DNA from: Devosia sp. 67-54
GTDB taxonomy: Bacteria; Pseudomonadota; Alphaproteobacteria; Rhizobiales; Devosiaceae
DNA length: 64,000 nucleotides
Direction of reading: 5' to 3'
NCBI RefSeq assembly: GCF_001899075.1
Contig: NZ_MKVA01000002.1
Location: 20,765 to 84,764 of the forward strand
Each line of letters opens with the position of its first letter. Position 1 is the stretch's first letter. Of this stretch, positions 26,375 through 34,976 are shown in pieces. Under the pieces are notes generated by a model that saw only the letters and a program-made list of their open reading frames with translations, was not told where the DNA came from and ran no database searches. A program made the translations under genes and the position numbers.

Positions 26375-28684
26375 ATGTTCGAAGCAGCAAGCAAAACGAT
26401 GCCGGCGATCGACTACGTGTCGATCGTCACCTCGGTGTACAAGGATCGCCGGGCGATGATCCTTGGCGCACTGGCGTGCGCCATCGGCGCCGGCGCGTGT
26501 GCATTCAAGACCGGCTCGCTCGGCCTCAGCGTCATCGCCGCCGCCTTCGTGATCATCGGCGTGCTGCGTTTCGTCTCGATGACGCGCTTCCTCAAGACCA
26601 ATATCGGGCCCACCGACGTCGCGGCGGCGCAGCGCTGGGAGCTCGAGGCCACCTATTACGCCTCGGCCTTCGCCTTCGCCTGCGGTGCGTGGTGCATTTG
26701 CAGCTTCGTGTTCGTGTCCGATCCGGCGGCCGAGCTGATCTCGATGACGGTCACCATCGCCTGCATGGTCGGCGTCGTGGCGCGCAATTTCGGCCTCGAC
26801 CGCATGCTGTCGATCCAGCTCTGGATCGCGGTGGTGATGGTGTCGTTCGGGCTGTTGTGGAAGCTCGACATCTATCATCCGATCCTGGCCTTCCTGCTGC
26901 TGCCGATGCTGGTGTCGTTCCGCTTCCTCGCCAGCGACACGCGGCACGTGCTGCTCGCCTCGGTGCATGCGCGCGTCGAAGCCAGCCGGCTGGCGGTCGA
27001 GCTCGATACGGCGCTCGACACCATGAACCACGGCCTGGTGATGCTCGACGCCGCGGGGCTCGTGGCGGTGGTCAACGGCGAGGCCGAGGAGATCTTCGAT
27101 CATTTCGCCCCGGGCAATTGGGTCGGCCGGCCGTTCGCGGCGCTGATCGCGCAGGCGGCGAGCCGCGGCACCATCCCGCAGCGTTCGGCAGAGGAGCTGC
27201 TGCAGGTGGTCAACGGCCAGCGCAGCGGCAAGGTGATCCTCAGGCTCGCCAACGAGCGCTACACCGAAGTCACGGTGAGCTCGCGGCAGGACAAGGTGGT
27301 GCTGCTGTTCGAGGACATCACCGAGCGCGTGCGCGCCGAAGAGCGCATCAATTTCATGGCGCATTTCGACGCGCTGACCGGGCTGCCCAACCGCGGCTAT
27401 TTCGCCCAGCAGGTGGGGGCGCATCTGGAGCGCCGCCGCGTGCACAAGAGCCGCGAGACGGTGACGCTGATGATCGTCGACATCGACGATTTCAAGCACG
27501 TCAACGACACCGCCGGACATCTGGTCGGCGACCGGCTGCTGGTCGAGGCCGCCGACCGGCTGAAGGCGGCGCTGGGGGTCAACAGCCTGCTGGCGCGGCT
27601 GGGCGGCGACGAGTTCATCGTCTATCGCCATGGCGAGGTCGAGCCGGCCGACATGCATGCCGACGCCGAGTCGATCCTTGCGGCGTTCAAGCCGCCGTTC
27701 TCGATCATGGGCGAAAGCCTGTCGACCGCGGTGTCGGTCGGCGTGGTCGCCTCCTCCGATCCGGAGGAGGAGCTCGACGGCATGATGACCAAGGCCGACC
27801 TGGCGCTCTACAAGGCCAAGGGCAACGGCAAGGCGCAGTACCAGGTGTTCCACGACGAGATGGACACCGCCTACCGCTATCGGCAGCGGCTCAAGACCGA
27901 GCTCAAGGCCTGCGTCGAGGCCAACGGGCTGACGCTGGCCTTCCAGCCGCTGATCGACCTCAAATCGCGCAAGGTGGTGGCCTGCGAGGCGCTGGCGCGC
28001 TGGACGCATCCGACGCTGGGCACCATTCCGCCCAGCCTGTTCATCCCGGTGGCCGAGGAGACCGGGCTGATCTCGGCCATCACCCGCTGGGCGCTGAAGG
28101 CGGCGGCCGCCGAATGCCGCAACTGGCCCAACGACATTTCGGTGTCGGTCAACGTCTCGGCCCGCGATTTCCGCAACGACGACGTCGAGGACATGGTCAA
28201 CCAGGCGCTGGCGGCGAGCGGCCTGCCGGCGCACCGGCTCGAGGTCGAGGTCACCGAGACGGCGCTGATCGAGGAGCGGGAGGCGGCGACCAAGATCCTG
28301 TCGGCGCTGGGCAAGCGCGGCATCGGCATCGCCCTCGACGATTTCGGCACCGGCTATTCGTCGCTGAGCTATCTGCAGGCGCTGCCCTTCACCAAGCTCA
28401 AGGTCGACCGCAGCTTCGTCATGGACATCACGTCCAATCCGCGCTCGCTGAAACTGCTTTCCAACGTGGCGCAGCTGGGCAAGGACATCAACCTCACGGT
28501 CACCGCCGAGGGCGTCGAGACCGAGGAGCAATTGGCGCTGATCCAGGCGCACACCAAGGTCGACCAGATCCAGGGCTATCTGTTCGGGGTGCCGCTGCCC
28601 AGGCGCGAGATCGCCGAGCTGATCGAGCGCATGGACGGGGCCGCCGCCCCGGCCCAGGATTTACGAATCCGCCAGCATGGTTAA
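26375..28684 (+). CDS. Membrane-anchored PAS-GGDEF-EAL cyclic-di-GMP protein
   Basis: A 769-residue protein with about six N-terminal membrane segments (residues 25-195), a PAS-like domain (about 200-300), a GGDEF domain with intact GGDEF at 410-414, and an EAL domain from about 510 with EALARW at 538. No RxxD inhibitory site is present before GGDEF (the position reads GVNS), unlike the protein at 64-2190. Both enzyme motifs are intact, so it may make or degrade c-di-GMP. The membrane region probably senses an envelope signal. The acyltransferase gene follows 146 bases downstream on the same strand. Confidence 0.92.
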   Translation: MFEAASKTMPAIDYVSIVTSVYKDRRAMILGALACAIGAGACAFKTGSLGLSVIAAAFVIIGVLRFVSMTRFLKTNIGPTDVAAAQRWELEATYYASAFAFACGAWCICSFVFVSDPAAELISMTVTIACMVGVVARNFGLDRMLSIQLWIAVVMVSFGLLWKLDIYHPILAFLLLPMLVSFRFLASDTRHVLLASVHARVEASRLAVELDTALDTMNHGLVMLDAAGLVAVVNGEAEEIFDHFAPGNWVGRPFAALIAQAASRGTIPQRSAEELLQVVNGQRSGKVILRLANERYTEVTVSSRQDKVVLLFEDITERVRAEERINFMAHFDALTGLPNRGYFAQQVGAHLERRRVHKSRETVTLMIVDIDDFKHVNDTAGHLVGDRLLVEAADRLKAALGVNSLLARLGGDEFIVYRHGEVEPADMHADAESILAAFKPPFSIMGESLSTAVSVGVVASSDPEEELDGMMTKADLALYKAKGNGKAQYQVFHDEMDTAYRYRQRLKTELKACVEANGLTLAFQPLIDLKSRKVVACEALARWTHPTLGTIPPSLFIPVAEETGLISAITRWALKAAAAECRNWPNDISVSVNVSARDFRNDDVEDMVNQALAASGLPAHRLEVEVTETALIEEREAATKILSALGKRGIGIALDDFGTGYSSLSYLQALPFTKLKVDRSFVMDITSNPRSLKLLSNVAQLGKDINLTVTAEGVETEEQLALIQAHTKVDQIQGYLFGVPLPRREIAELIERMDGAAAPAQDLRIRQHG

Positions 28685-28830
28685 GATCGGTTAACCTCTT
28701 CCGCCCCAATTGAAAAATGACATCTGCGATGGCCGCTTTGCAGCCGGCGCAGGGACATCCATCATTTTGGGTGGTTCTATCATGCTTAAGAAAGCGTTAC
28801 ACATGTCCTTAGGTTTTGGGGATATGAGTG

Positions 28831-29580
28831 ATGAGTGCGGCAGCTCAGAACCAAGTCGCTTCTGCGTCGAATTTTATTGGTACTTTGATCGATATTCTGG
28901 ACCGCGTCGAATACCGGCGCGTGCCGCAGAACGAGCAGTTCGACCCGGTTTACAAACTTCGATACGAGGCCTACCGGCGCGAGGAATTCGTGCCGTTCAG
29001 CCCCGGCGGCATGGTGCGCGACGAGTTCGACGACCTGCCCAACAGCTATTGCTACGGCGTCTATATCGACGGCCAGTTGGTGAGCTCGCTCCGGCTGCAC
29101 CATCTGACGCGCGAGCATCGGATGTCGCCGTCCTATTCGGTGTTTCCCGACATCCTCGATCCGCTGATCGAGGCGGGGCACACGCTGATCGATCCGGGCC
29201 GCTTCACCGCCGATCTCGAGGCGAGCCTCGCCTATCCGGCGCTGCCGTTCCTGACGCTGCGGATCGCGGTGATGGCGACCTGGCACTTCCGGGTGAACTC
29301 TTGCCTGTCGACGGTGCGGCCCGAGCACGTGGCGTTCTATCGCCGCATCTTCAATTCGACGCAGCTCGGCGAGGCGCGCTATTACCACGGCCTCGCCTTT
29401 CCGATGGAAATGTGGACCTGCGACTGCCCGGTGGTCTATCCCAAGCTGATCCGGCGCTATCCGTTCTTCGATTCCACCGAGGAGGAGCGGCAGCGCATCT
29501 TCGCGCCGCCGCACCAGGCGCCGCTGTGGATCCATCCGACGGCGCGGCTGGTGCTGGACGGGCCGGCGGCAGAGGCCTGA
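28831..29580 (+). CDS. Acyltransferase of the FeeM / LuxI-like GNAT group
   Basis: A 249-residue protein resembling the catalytic core of N-acyl amino acid synthases such as FeeM and, more distantly, acyl-homoserine lactone synthases. Key elements are the KLRYEAYRREEFV segment (RxxxY near the N-terminus), DEFDDLPNSYCYGVYIDGQLVSSLRLHHL (the acyl-binding strand region), and the DPGRFTADLEA segment in the place of the LuxI RFYV-like loop. The ATG at 28831 is used; a GTG one codon earlier is possible. It may use acyl-ACP to make a small acylated signal. No luxR gene is adjacent. Confidence 0.6.
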   Translation: MSAAAQNQVASASNFIGTLIDILDRVEYRRVPQNEQFDPVYKLRYEAYRREEFVPFSPGGMVRDEFDDLPNSYCYGVYIDGQLVSSLRLHHLTREHRMSPSYSVFPDILDPLIEAGHTLIDPGRFTADLEASLAYPALPFLTLRIAVMATWHFRVNSCLSTVRPEHVAFYRRIFNSTQLGEARYYHGLAFPMEMWTCDCPVVYPKLIRRYPFFDSTEEERQRIFAPPHQAPLWIHPTARLVLDGPAAEA

Positions 29581-29718
29581 TCAGGCCGCCTGCTTGACGG
29601 CGCGATGCTGGCGGGCCTTGCGGGCCGGCCGCATCGCGGTCCGCAGATGCGGCAGCTTGACGCCGAGCGCCCGCGCGACGGCGACTTCCAGCAAATGATC
29701 GATCTCTGATTTGCGCAT
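29581..29718 (-). CDS. Possible small basic protein
   Basis: A 45-codon frame that translates to a short Leu/Ala/Arg-rich peptide (starts MRKSEIDHLLEVAVARALGV). An AGGA ribosome-like site lies about ten bases upstream. It ends one base after the acyltransferase stop, facing it. No family is recognised. It could be a real small protein or a chance frame; similar length peptides are easy to find in such GC-rich DNA. Confidence 0.3.
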   Translation of the reverse strand: MRKSEIDHLLEVAVARALGVKLPHLRTAMRPARKARQHRAVKQAA

Positions 29719-30392
29719 TGGAGCGGTCCTTCCGGTTTCGTCCGGCCGACGGCGCGCAACAGCCCATGCCGGCCCAAAGGGCCCGGCCGAGGCGCGGGGA
29801 GCGCTCGTGCAATCCGGTGGTTGTCGGCCGAAACAACGCGGCAAACGACCGGCGGGTTGCGCCGGCCGCAGCGCCCGGGGCCAGGGCGCCGGCGCCCTTA
29901 CAGCGAATTAAGGTTGGTGACAGCCCAGGGCAAAGCCGCCGGACCAAGAGGAGCAACCGACCCGGCAGCCGTCCCCCCAAGAGCTTCCATCCCGGGCCGG
30001 TCGAGGTGGACGCTCGAGAAGGGCCGGGGTGGCGCCTCTGCCCCGGTCCTTCGCCGGGCGGCGCAACTTCCTTGCTCTTGCTCTTGCTCTGGCCGATCGG
30101 CCGAAAGGGCGCCCGATCGTCCAACCGCGGGCAGTTTCCCGGTTTGCGCTCTGGCCGATCGGTCGCGAGGGCGCCCGATCGTCCAACCGCGGGCAGTTTC
30201 CCGGTTTGCGCTCTGGCCGATCGGTCGCGAGGGCGCCCGATCGTCCAACCGCGGGCGGTTTCCTTGCTTTTGCTCTGGACGATCGGCCGCAAAGGGCGCC
30301 CGATCGTCCAACCGCGGGCGGTTTCCTTGCTTTTGCTCTGGCCGATCGGTCGCAAAGGGCGCCCGATCGTCCAACCGCGATATGTGAGAAAA
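29719..30392. other. Gene-free region with a repeat cluster upstream of tRNA-Thr
   Basis: This 674-base stretch holds no gene that I can support. The first 360 bases are GC-rich and include a perfect 14-base palindrome GGGCGCC-GGCGCCC at 29884-29897. From 30086 the hairpin-repeat cluster runs up to the 3' end of the tRNA gene. Confidence 0.5.
30086..30382 (+). repeat. REP-like hairpin repeat, five copies at a 62-63 base period
   Basis: GCTCTGG begins at 30086, 30148, 30210, 30272 and 30335, so the period is 62, 62, 62 and 63 bases. Each copy contains GGCCGATCGG (or GGACGATCGG in copy 4) and CCGATCGTCC about 12-13 bases later, forming a 10-base stem; the tail CCAACCGCGGGC follows, except in the last copy, where it ends CCAACCGCGAT. 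Copy 4 has GGAC pairing with GTCC, a compensatory change at the base of the stem. Loops contain CGC...GCG with AGGG or AAAG. The last copy ends about 11 bases from the tRNA-Thr CCA end. Confidence 0.9.
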
Positions 30393-30468
30393 TGGTGCCG
30401 CATGCCGGATTTGAACCAGCGACCCCATCATTACGAATGACGTGCTCTACCAACTGAGCTAATGCGGC
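30393..30468 (-). tRNA. tRNA-Thr (anticodon CGT)
   Basis: The minus strand folds as a full cloverleaf of 76 bases with encoded CCA. The acceptor stem GCCGCAT pairs perfectly with ATGCGGC, the D-stem is GCTC/GAGC, and the anticodon stem CGTCA/TGATG encloses loop TTCGTAA, giving anticodon CGT, which reads ACG (Thr). The T-arm is GCTGG-TTCAAAT-CCGGC. The discriminator is A73. Confidence 0.95.
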
Positions 30469-30507
30469 GCGCCGCGGCGGCCGATGGCCTCACGAAGCGC
30501 GGGTCTT

Positions 30508-31884
30508 TTACTGAGCGGTTGAGGTGGGTGCAAGCCCAGTTTCGGGCGCCGGCACCGGCAGGGCGGTGCTGCCGGGGGGCAGCGGCTCGGGCCTGCCGTT
30601 GACGGCGCTGAGCGGCACGCGCCAGGCGAAGGCGTCGAGGGCGCCGGTGACGGGCGAGACCGGCTCCCATTCGTCGGCGGTGATGCCGTCGGCGACCCAG
30701 ACCGGATCGCGCGGAGCGCGCACGGCGCGGGCCAGCCATTCGCGGGCCTTGCCCTGGTCGGCGTTCTGGCCCTCCTCGATCTCGGCCATCAGCAGGCAGA
30801 CGGCCTGGGTGGGCTCGCTGTCGACATAGGCGGCGAGGGCGGCGCGGGCCGCCGACCAGTCATAGGCGTCGACGGCGGCGCGGGCGAGAACGATCGCCGC
30901 CGGCAGGTTGGCGGGCGGGGAATCGATCAGCTCGCGCGCGCGCTTCAGCCGCTCGGCGGCCGAGGCGCCGGGCTGGGCGTTGGCATAGAGCGTCGCCACA
31001 TGCGGATGCGAAGTGGCGCGCCAGACGCGGCGCAGCAGGCTCATCGCGCGCCGCGTCTCGCCGCGGTTGGACTGGATGCGCGCCGCGATCAGCGCCGCCG
31101 GCACGAAATCGGGGACCAGCTTCAGCGCCACCAGCGCGTGGTCGAGCGCCACCAGCGGGTTGGTCTCGGCGATCTCGCGGGCCAGCGCGGTCTCGAGCAC
31201 GGCCTGCTTGCGCCGCTTGGTCATCTTCTCGTCGCGGGTGATTGCGGTCTCGCCGGCGACGCGGGCGAGCGCATCCTCCCAGCGGCCGTGCCGGGTCAGG
31301 TCGTCGAGCACCGCGTCGGAGGCCCAGCGGGTCTGCGGCGCCAGCGCCACCGCCTTCTGCGCGAAGCTGAGCGCGGCGTCGGTGCGCCCCTGGGTGCGCG
31401 CCTGCTCGTAGAGGCCGGCAAGGGCGGCGACGGCGGTCTTCTTGTTGCTGATCAGGGCCCGATAATGCTCGCGCGCCGACTGCATGTCGCCGAGCGCCAG
31501 ATCGGAACGGGCTTCCAGCAGCTGCGCCGCGTGGTTGCGCGGCAAATTGGAGCGGGCCTCGCGCGCCAGCACGCGGGCGCGGTTGGGATCGCCCGCCTGC
31601 AGCGCGATGAAGCCGTCGGAAAGGGCGGCGACGCCGAGGTCGCGGCGGCGGTCGCGGTTGAGCTTGGCGAAATAGCGCGGCGCATCAAGAATGCGGCGCA
31701 GGATGCTCCAGGCCAGGATCACGGCGGCGAGCGCGGCGACGACGAGGAAGGCGGCCATGCCGAGGCGCGGCTGCATCCGGTAGCCGGCAATTTCGATCAT
31801 GACGGTGCCGGGCAGGCTCACCAGCCAGGCGATGAGCGCGGTGACCAGCAGTGAAACGATGATCCAGGTAGCGAGCCGGATCAC
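30508..31884 (-). CDS. hemY: HemY N-terminal domain / TPR membrane protein
   Basis: A 458-residue protein of the HemY (COG3898) family, not the protoporphyrinogen oxidase of the same name. Two N-terminal membrane segments (about residues 5-27 and 42-62) are followed by a cytoplasmic or periplasmic helical region with TPR-like repeats and the conserved WVADGITADEWEPVSPVTG segment near the C-terminus. It ends a block of heme genes, downstream of the mitofilin-like gene with a 4-base overlap. Its job is not settled; a scaffold role in porphyrin metabolism has been suggested for the family. Confidence 0.88.
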   Translation of the reverse strand: MIRLATWIIVSLLVTALIAWLVSLPGTVMIEIAGYRMQPRLGMAAFLVVAALAAVILAWSILRRILDAPRYFAKLNRDRRRDLGVAALSDGFIALQAGDPNRARVLAREARSNLPRNHAAQLLEARSDLALGDMQSAREHYRALISNKKTAVAALAGLYEQARTQGRTDAALSFAQKAVALAPQTRWASDAVLDDLTRHGRWEDALARVAGETAITRDEKMTKRRKQAVLETALAREIAETNPLVALDHALVALKLVPDFVPAALIAARIQSNRGETRRAMSLLRRVWRATSHPHVATLYANAQPGASAAERLKRARELIDSPPANLPAAIVLARAAVDAYDWSAARAALAAYVDSEPTQAVCLLMAEIEEGQNADQGKAREWLARAVRAPRDPVWVADGITADEWEPVSPVTGALDAFAWRVPLSAVNGRPEPLPPGSTALPVPAPETGLAPTSTAQ

Positions 31885-33119
31885 GATTTCGGCTCCGTGG
31901 CGCTGAGGGCGCGGCTGCGCAGATCGGCGACCAGCCTGTCGGCGGCGGCGTGCGCGGCGATGTCGGCGGCGACGGGCGCCGCGGCCTGCTGCATGGGGGC
32001 GGGCAGCGTTGCGAGCAGCGCGGATGCGGCGGTGTAGTCGTGCCGCGTCATGGCGCCTTCGAGGCGCGACACCACGGCTTCGGGACTGTCGCCCTGCTGC
32101 TCCTCGGCGGGCCGCAGGGCCAGCAGCGCCTTGGCCCAGTCGAGCGAGTTCTGCACCCAGTCGCCGCTGGCGGTGCTGCGGGCGGCGAGGATGTCGGGCA
32201 GCGTCGCCTCGAATTTCTGCAACAGCGCGTCGGGGCGGTCGAGGCCGTGGGCGGCGGCGGCCTTGAGCGTGTCGGGAATGGCGAGGTCGGGGAGCACCGC
32301 CGCGAGCGCCGCCAGCTCCTCGGCGAAGGGGCGGCCGCTGTCGAGCGCGCTTTCGATGCCGCTCAGGATCAGCGGCAGCTTCATGGCGGGGCCGGTCTCG
32401 TTGGGCAGCGCGGCGCTGATGTGGTCGCTGAGGGTCTTGCGCGTGGCGTCGAGGTCGGTGCGCAGCGCCGCCACGGTCTGGTCGACGCCGTTGAGGCGGG
32501 TGGTGAGGCTGGTGACGCCGGTCTCGAGCTCGCTGAGGCTTTGCGCCATGGCGCCGGCATCGGCGCCCGACGCGCCGGCGGCGATGGCGTCGACCTGCGC
32601 CTTCAGCGTCCTGAGCTCGGTCTGCAGCGAGGTGAGATCGACAGCCGGCTGGGCGGGGATCGCCGCCTTCAGCTCGGCGATGGATTTGTTGACGGCGCCG
32701 ATATCGCCGTCGAGCTGGGCGATGGTCGCATCGAGGCTGATCTGCGTCTTCTTGGTCAAATCCTGCAGGGCGGCGATGGACGTCTGCAGCCCGCCCATCT
32801 GGTCGGTCAAGGCGGTGATCTGCTCGCCCTGGGTGTTGACGAAGGCCGTGAGGTCGGGCGGCAGCTGCGGCAGGCGGGCAGGCAGCGGCACCACGAGGCC
32901 GAGCAAATAGGTGAGGACGGTGCCGAGCACCGCGCCGGCGACGGCGACGCCGCCCAGCAGCGGCCAGTTGGCGCCCTCGAACATCGAGGCACCCCGCGCC
33001 GCTTCGCTGCGCGTGCCCATGGCGTCGCCCGACGGCCTGGCTTCGCCTTCGGCGCGGCCGCCGGCGCGGGCGGTGAGGTCGATCACCGGCGGTTTCACAG
33101 GTCCGGAACGGTCAGCCAT
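31881..33119 (-). CDS. Mitofilin-like inner-membrane protein
   Basis: A 412-residue protein with a short cytoplasmic N-terminus, one membrane segment (about residues 51-76, GGVAVAGAVLGTVLTYLLGLVV), a long coiled-coil (about 90-240) and a conserved C-terminal helical region (WVQNSLDWAKALLALRP). This matches alphaproteobacterial mitofilin/Mic60-like proteins encoded with hem genes, which shape inner membranes in the mitochondrial lineage. It overlaps the hemY start by four bases and follows hemD after 25 bases, so all four are probably one transcript. Confidence 0.8.
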   Translation of the reverse strand: MADRSGPVKPPVIDLTARAGGRAEGEARPSGDAMGTRSEAARGASMFEGANWPLLGGVAVAGAVLGTVLTYLLGLVVPLPARLPQLPPDLTAFVNTQGEQITALTDQMGGLQTSIAALQDLTKKTQISLDATIAQLDGDIGAVNKSIAELKAAIPAQPAVDLTSLQTELRTLKAQVDAIAAGASGADAGAMAQSLSELETGVTSLTTRLNGVDQTVAALRTDLDATRKTLSDHISAALPNETGPAMKLPLILSGIESALDSGRPFAEELAALAAVLPDLAIPDTLKAAAAHGLDRPDALLQKFEATLPDILAARSTASGDWVQNSLDWAKALLALRPAEEQQGDSPEAVVSRLEGAMTRHDYTAASALLATLPAPMQQAAAPVAADIAAHAAADRLVADLRSRALSATEPKS

Positions 33120-33144
33120 CACACGATATCCTCTGGTTGGCCGA

Positions 33145-33870
33145 TCATGCCGGGTTTCGATCGCGGGCAAAAGAGAGGGCAAGGCCCATCATGGCGGCTT
33201 CGCTCGGGTGCTCGGCGAGGGCCACGCGCACGAAATGGGCAGCCACCAGCGGCGCCGCAACGGCCTCGCTGAGACAAAGCAGGCCGAGCTTCGATCGGTC
33301 GCGGAGCGGGGCGGCGAGGGCGGCGAAGGTTTCGGCGGTGCGGCGGGAATAGAACAGGGCGGCGTCGATGCTGCCGGCGGCGAGGGCGGCGCGGGTGCTC
33401 TCGCCGAGGCTGGCGGCGGGGCGCATGTCGTAGATGGCGGCGGTGATGACCATGATGCCGTGCGGGGCGAGCGCCTTGCCGAGGTCGCCGGCCTGATGCC
33501 GGGCCGCGGGATAGAGCACCGGGCCGCCGAGGCCGGCCCGCGCCAGCAGCGCGACCAGATCGCCGAAATTGCCCGCCGCGCTGGCGACGCGGGTAAAGCC
33601 GAGGCGGCGCGCCATATCCGCCGTGCGGTCGCCGACGGCGTAGAGCGGCAGGCCGCGATATTTCGGCAGGTCGCCGCGCTGGTCGAGCGCGCGGAGCGCG
33701 TTGGCGCTGGTGATCGCAAGGGCGGCGAAGCCAGTCGCCGGCGGCAGGCTGGTGGACAGGGTTTCGGCGCTGAGCAGCGGTTCGATCACGGTCTCGATGT
33801 CCAGGGCATTGAGCCGCCGAGCCGTCTCGCTCGCATCGGGTTCGGGCCGGGTGACGAGCATTGTGACCAT
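33145..33870 (-). CDS. hemD: Uroporphyrinogen-III synthase
   Basis: A 241-residue HemD that closes hydroxymethylbilane to uroporphyrinogen III in the cytoplasm. Two alpha-beta halves are visible, with MLVTRPEPDASETARRL at the start, ALAITSANALRAL in the first half, and DAALFYSRRTAETF in the second. Length is close to the norm of about 240-250. The ATG at 33870 is used; an ATG three codons on (33861) fits as well. It is 11 bases after hemC. Confidence 0.9.
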   Translation of the reverse strand: MVTMLVTRPEPDASETARRLNALDIETVIEPLLSAETLSTSLPPATGFAALAITSANALRALDQRGDLPKYRGLPLYAVGDRTADMARRLGFTRVASAAGNFGDLVALLARAGLGGPVLYPAARHQAGDLGKALAPHGIMVITAAIYDMRPAASLGESTRAALAAGSIDAALFYSRRTAETFAALAAPLRDRSKLGLLCLSEAVAAPLVAAHFVRVALAEHPSEAAMMGLALSFARDRNPA

Positions 33871-33881
33871 CCCGCGACCCC

Positions 33882-34847
33882 TTATGCGGGGAAGAGCTTG
33901 AAGAAGTCTGAACCGGCCTTGTCGCGGAGCATTTGGCCGAGTTCGTGGCCGACGGCCTCGGGCGCCGCAAGCGGGCCGGCATGGCTGCCGCCGATGGCGA
34001 TGCGGCCGTCGGGCGACAGGATCTCGCCGCGGAGCTGCAACGTGTCGCCGTCGATGCGGCTCAGGGCGCCGATGGCGGTGCGGCAGGAGCCGTCGAGGGC
34101 GCCGAGCAGCGCCCGTTCGGCGCGTACCGCGGCCTGCGTCGGGGCGTGGTCGAGCGGCGCGATCAGCGCGGCGGTGCGGGCATCGTCGGCGCGGATTTCG
34201 ACGCCGATGGCGCCCTGCGCCGGCGCCGGCGGAAACCGTTCCGGGTCGAGATAGGACGTTATCTCGTGCTGCCGGCCGAGCCGGTTGAGGCCGGCGACGG
34301 CGAGCAAAGTGGCATCGGCAACGCCCTCGGCGAGCTTGCGCAGCCGGGTGTCGACATTGCCGCGGAACGGCACGATCGCAAGGTCGGGCCGGGCCCGCAG
34401 CATCTGCGCGGCGCGGCGCAGCGACGACGAGCCGAGCCGGGCGCCGGGCGGCAGCTCGTCGAGGGATTTGGCGGTCAGCGACACGAAGGCGTCGCGGATG
34501 TCCTCGCGCTCGAGGAAGGCGGCCAGCACCAGCCCGGCCGGCAGTTTCGTCGCCATGTCCTTGGAGGAATGCACCCCCAGGTCGATCTCGCCGGCCTCGA
34601 GCGCGCCCTCGATCTCCTTGGAAAACAGCCCCTTGCCGCCCATCTCGCCGAGCGGCGCCTCGGTCAGCCGGTCGCCGGAGGTGGTGATGGTGCGTATTTC
34701 GATCGCGTCTTCCGCCACGCCATGCGCCGCGGCGAGCCGCCGGCGCACCAGCCGGGCCTGGACCAGCGCCAGCGCCGAGCCGCGACTGCCGATGCGAAGG
34801 AAGGGCGAAGATTGCAAAGCCGGGCGGTCCTCTATAGGGCAGTTCAC
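33882..34847 (-). CDS. hemC: Hydroxymethylbilane synthase (porphobilinogen deaminase)
   Basis: A 321-residue HemC that joins four porphobilinogens. The cofactor-binding Cys is C255 in LDGSCRTAIGAL. Other signatures are IGSRGSALALVQ, GVHSSKDMAT and GRQHEITSYL. The start is GTG at 34847, the first in-frame start before the conserved RIGSRGS; the ten extra N-terminal residues are not conserved, so a later start is possible. The gene begins a hemC-hemD-mitofilin-hemY unit, divergent from tsaD. Confidence 0.95.
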   Translation of the reverse strand: MNCPIEDRPALQSSPFLRIGSRGSALALVQARLVRRRLAAAHGVAEDAIEIRTITTSGDRLTEAPLGEMGGKGLFSKEIEGALEAGEIDLGVHSSKDMATKLPAGLVLAAFLEREDIRDAFVSLTAKSLDELPPGARLGSSSLRRAAQMLRARPDLAIVPFRGNVDTRLRKLAEGVADATLLAVAGLNRLGRQHEITSYLDPERFPPAPAQGAIGVEIRADDARTAALIAPLDHAPTQAAVRAERALLGALDGSCRTAIGALSRIDGDTLQLRGEILSPDGRIAIGGSHAGPLAAPEAVGHELGQMLRDKAGSDFFKLFPA

Positions 34848-34889
34848 GGAGTCAGGAACTCGGCGAGCTGCCCTAAATCTGTTTTTGTC

Positions 34890-34933
34890 GCGTTTCCGAA
34901 CCGGAAAGCCGTTGCCACTTTTCCCGGAAACGC
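34890..34933. repeat. Short inverted repeat between hemC and tsaD
   Basis: GCGTTTCCG (34890-34898) pairs with CGGAAACGC (34925-34933). An inner hairpin TTTCCG-AAC-CGGAAA occupies 34893-34907. CCGGAAA occurs twice, at 34901 and 34924. I recall a similar TTTCCG...CGGAAACGCTCTA sequence recurring between genes in rhizobial genomes, so it may be a dispersed element rather than a specific operator; I cannot search to confirm. Confidence 0.6.
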
Positions 34934-34976
34934 TCTAGCGAAGGGCACGCCTTAAACTGGAGCGAAAGCCGGCGCA

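Noticed and set aside
28681-28695. A CtrA-like site TTAA-N6-TTAAC after the membrane GGDEF-EAL gene
   Set aside because: The spacing is six rather than the consensus seven, and the first half overlaps the stop codon.
29884-29897. Palindrome GGGCGCCGGCGCCC as an origin or operator
   Set aside because: Short GC palindromes are common in this composition, and nothing else supports function.
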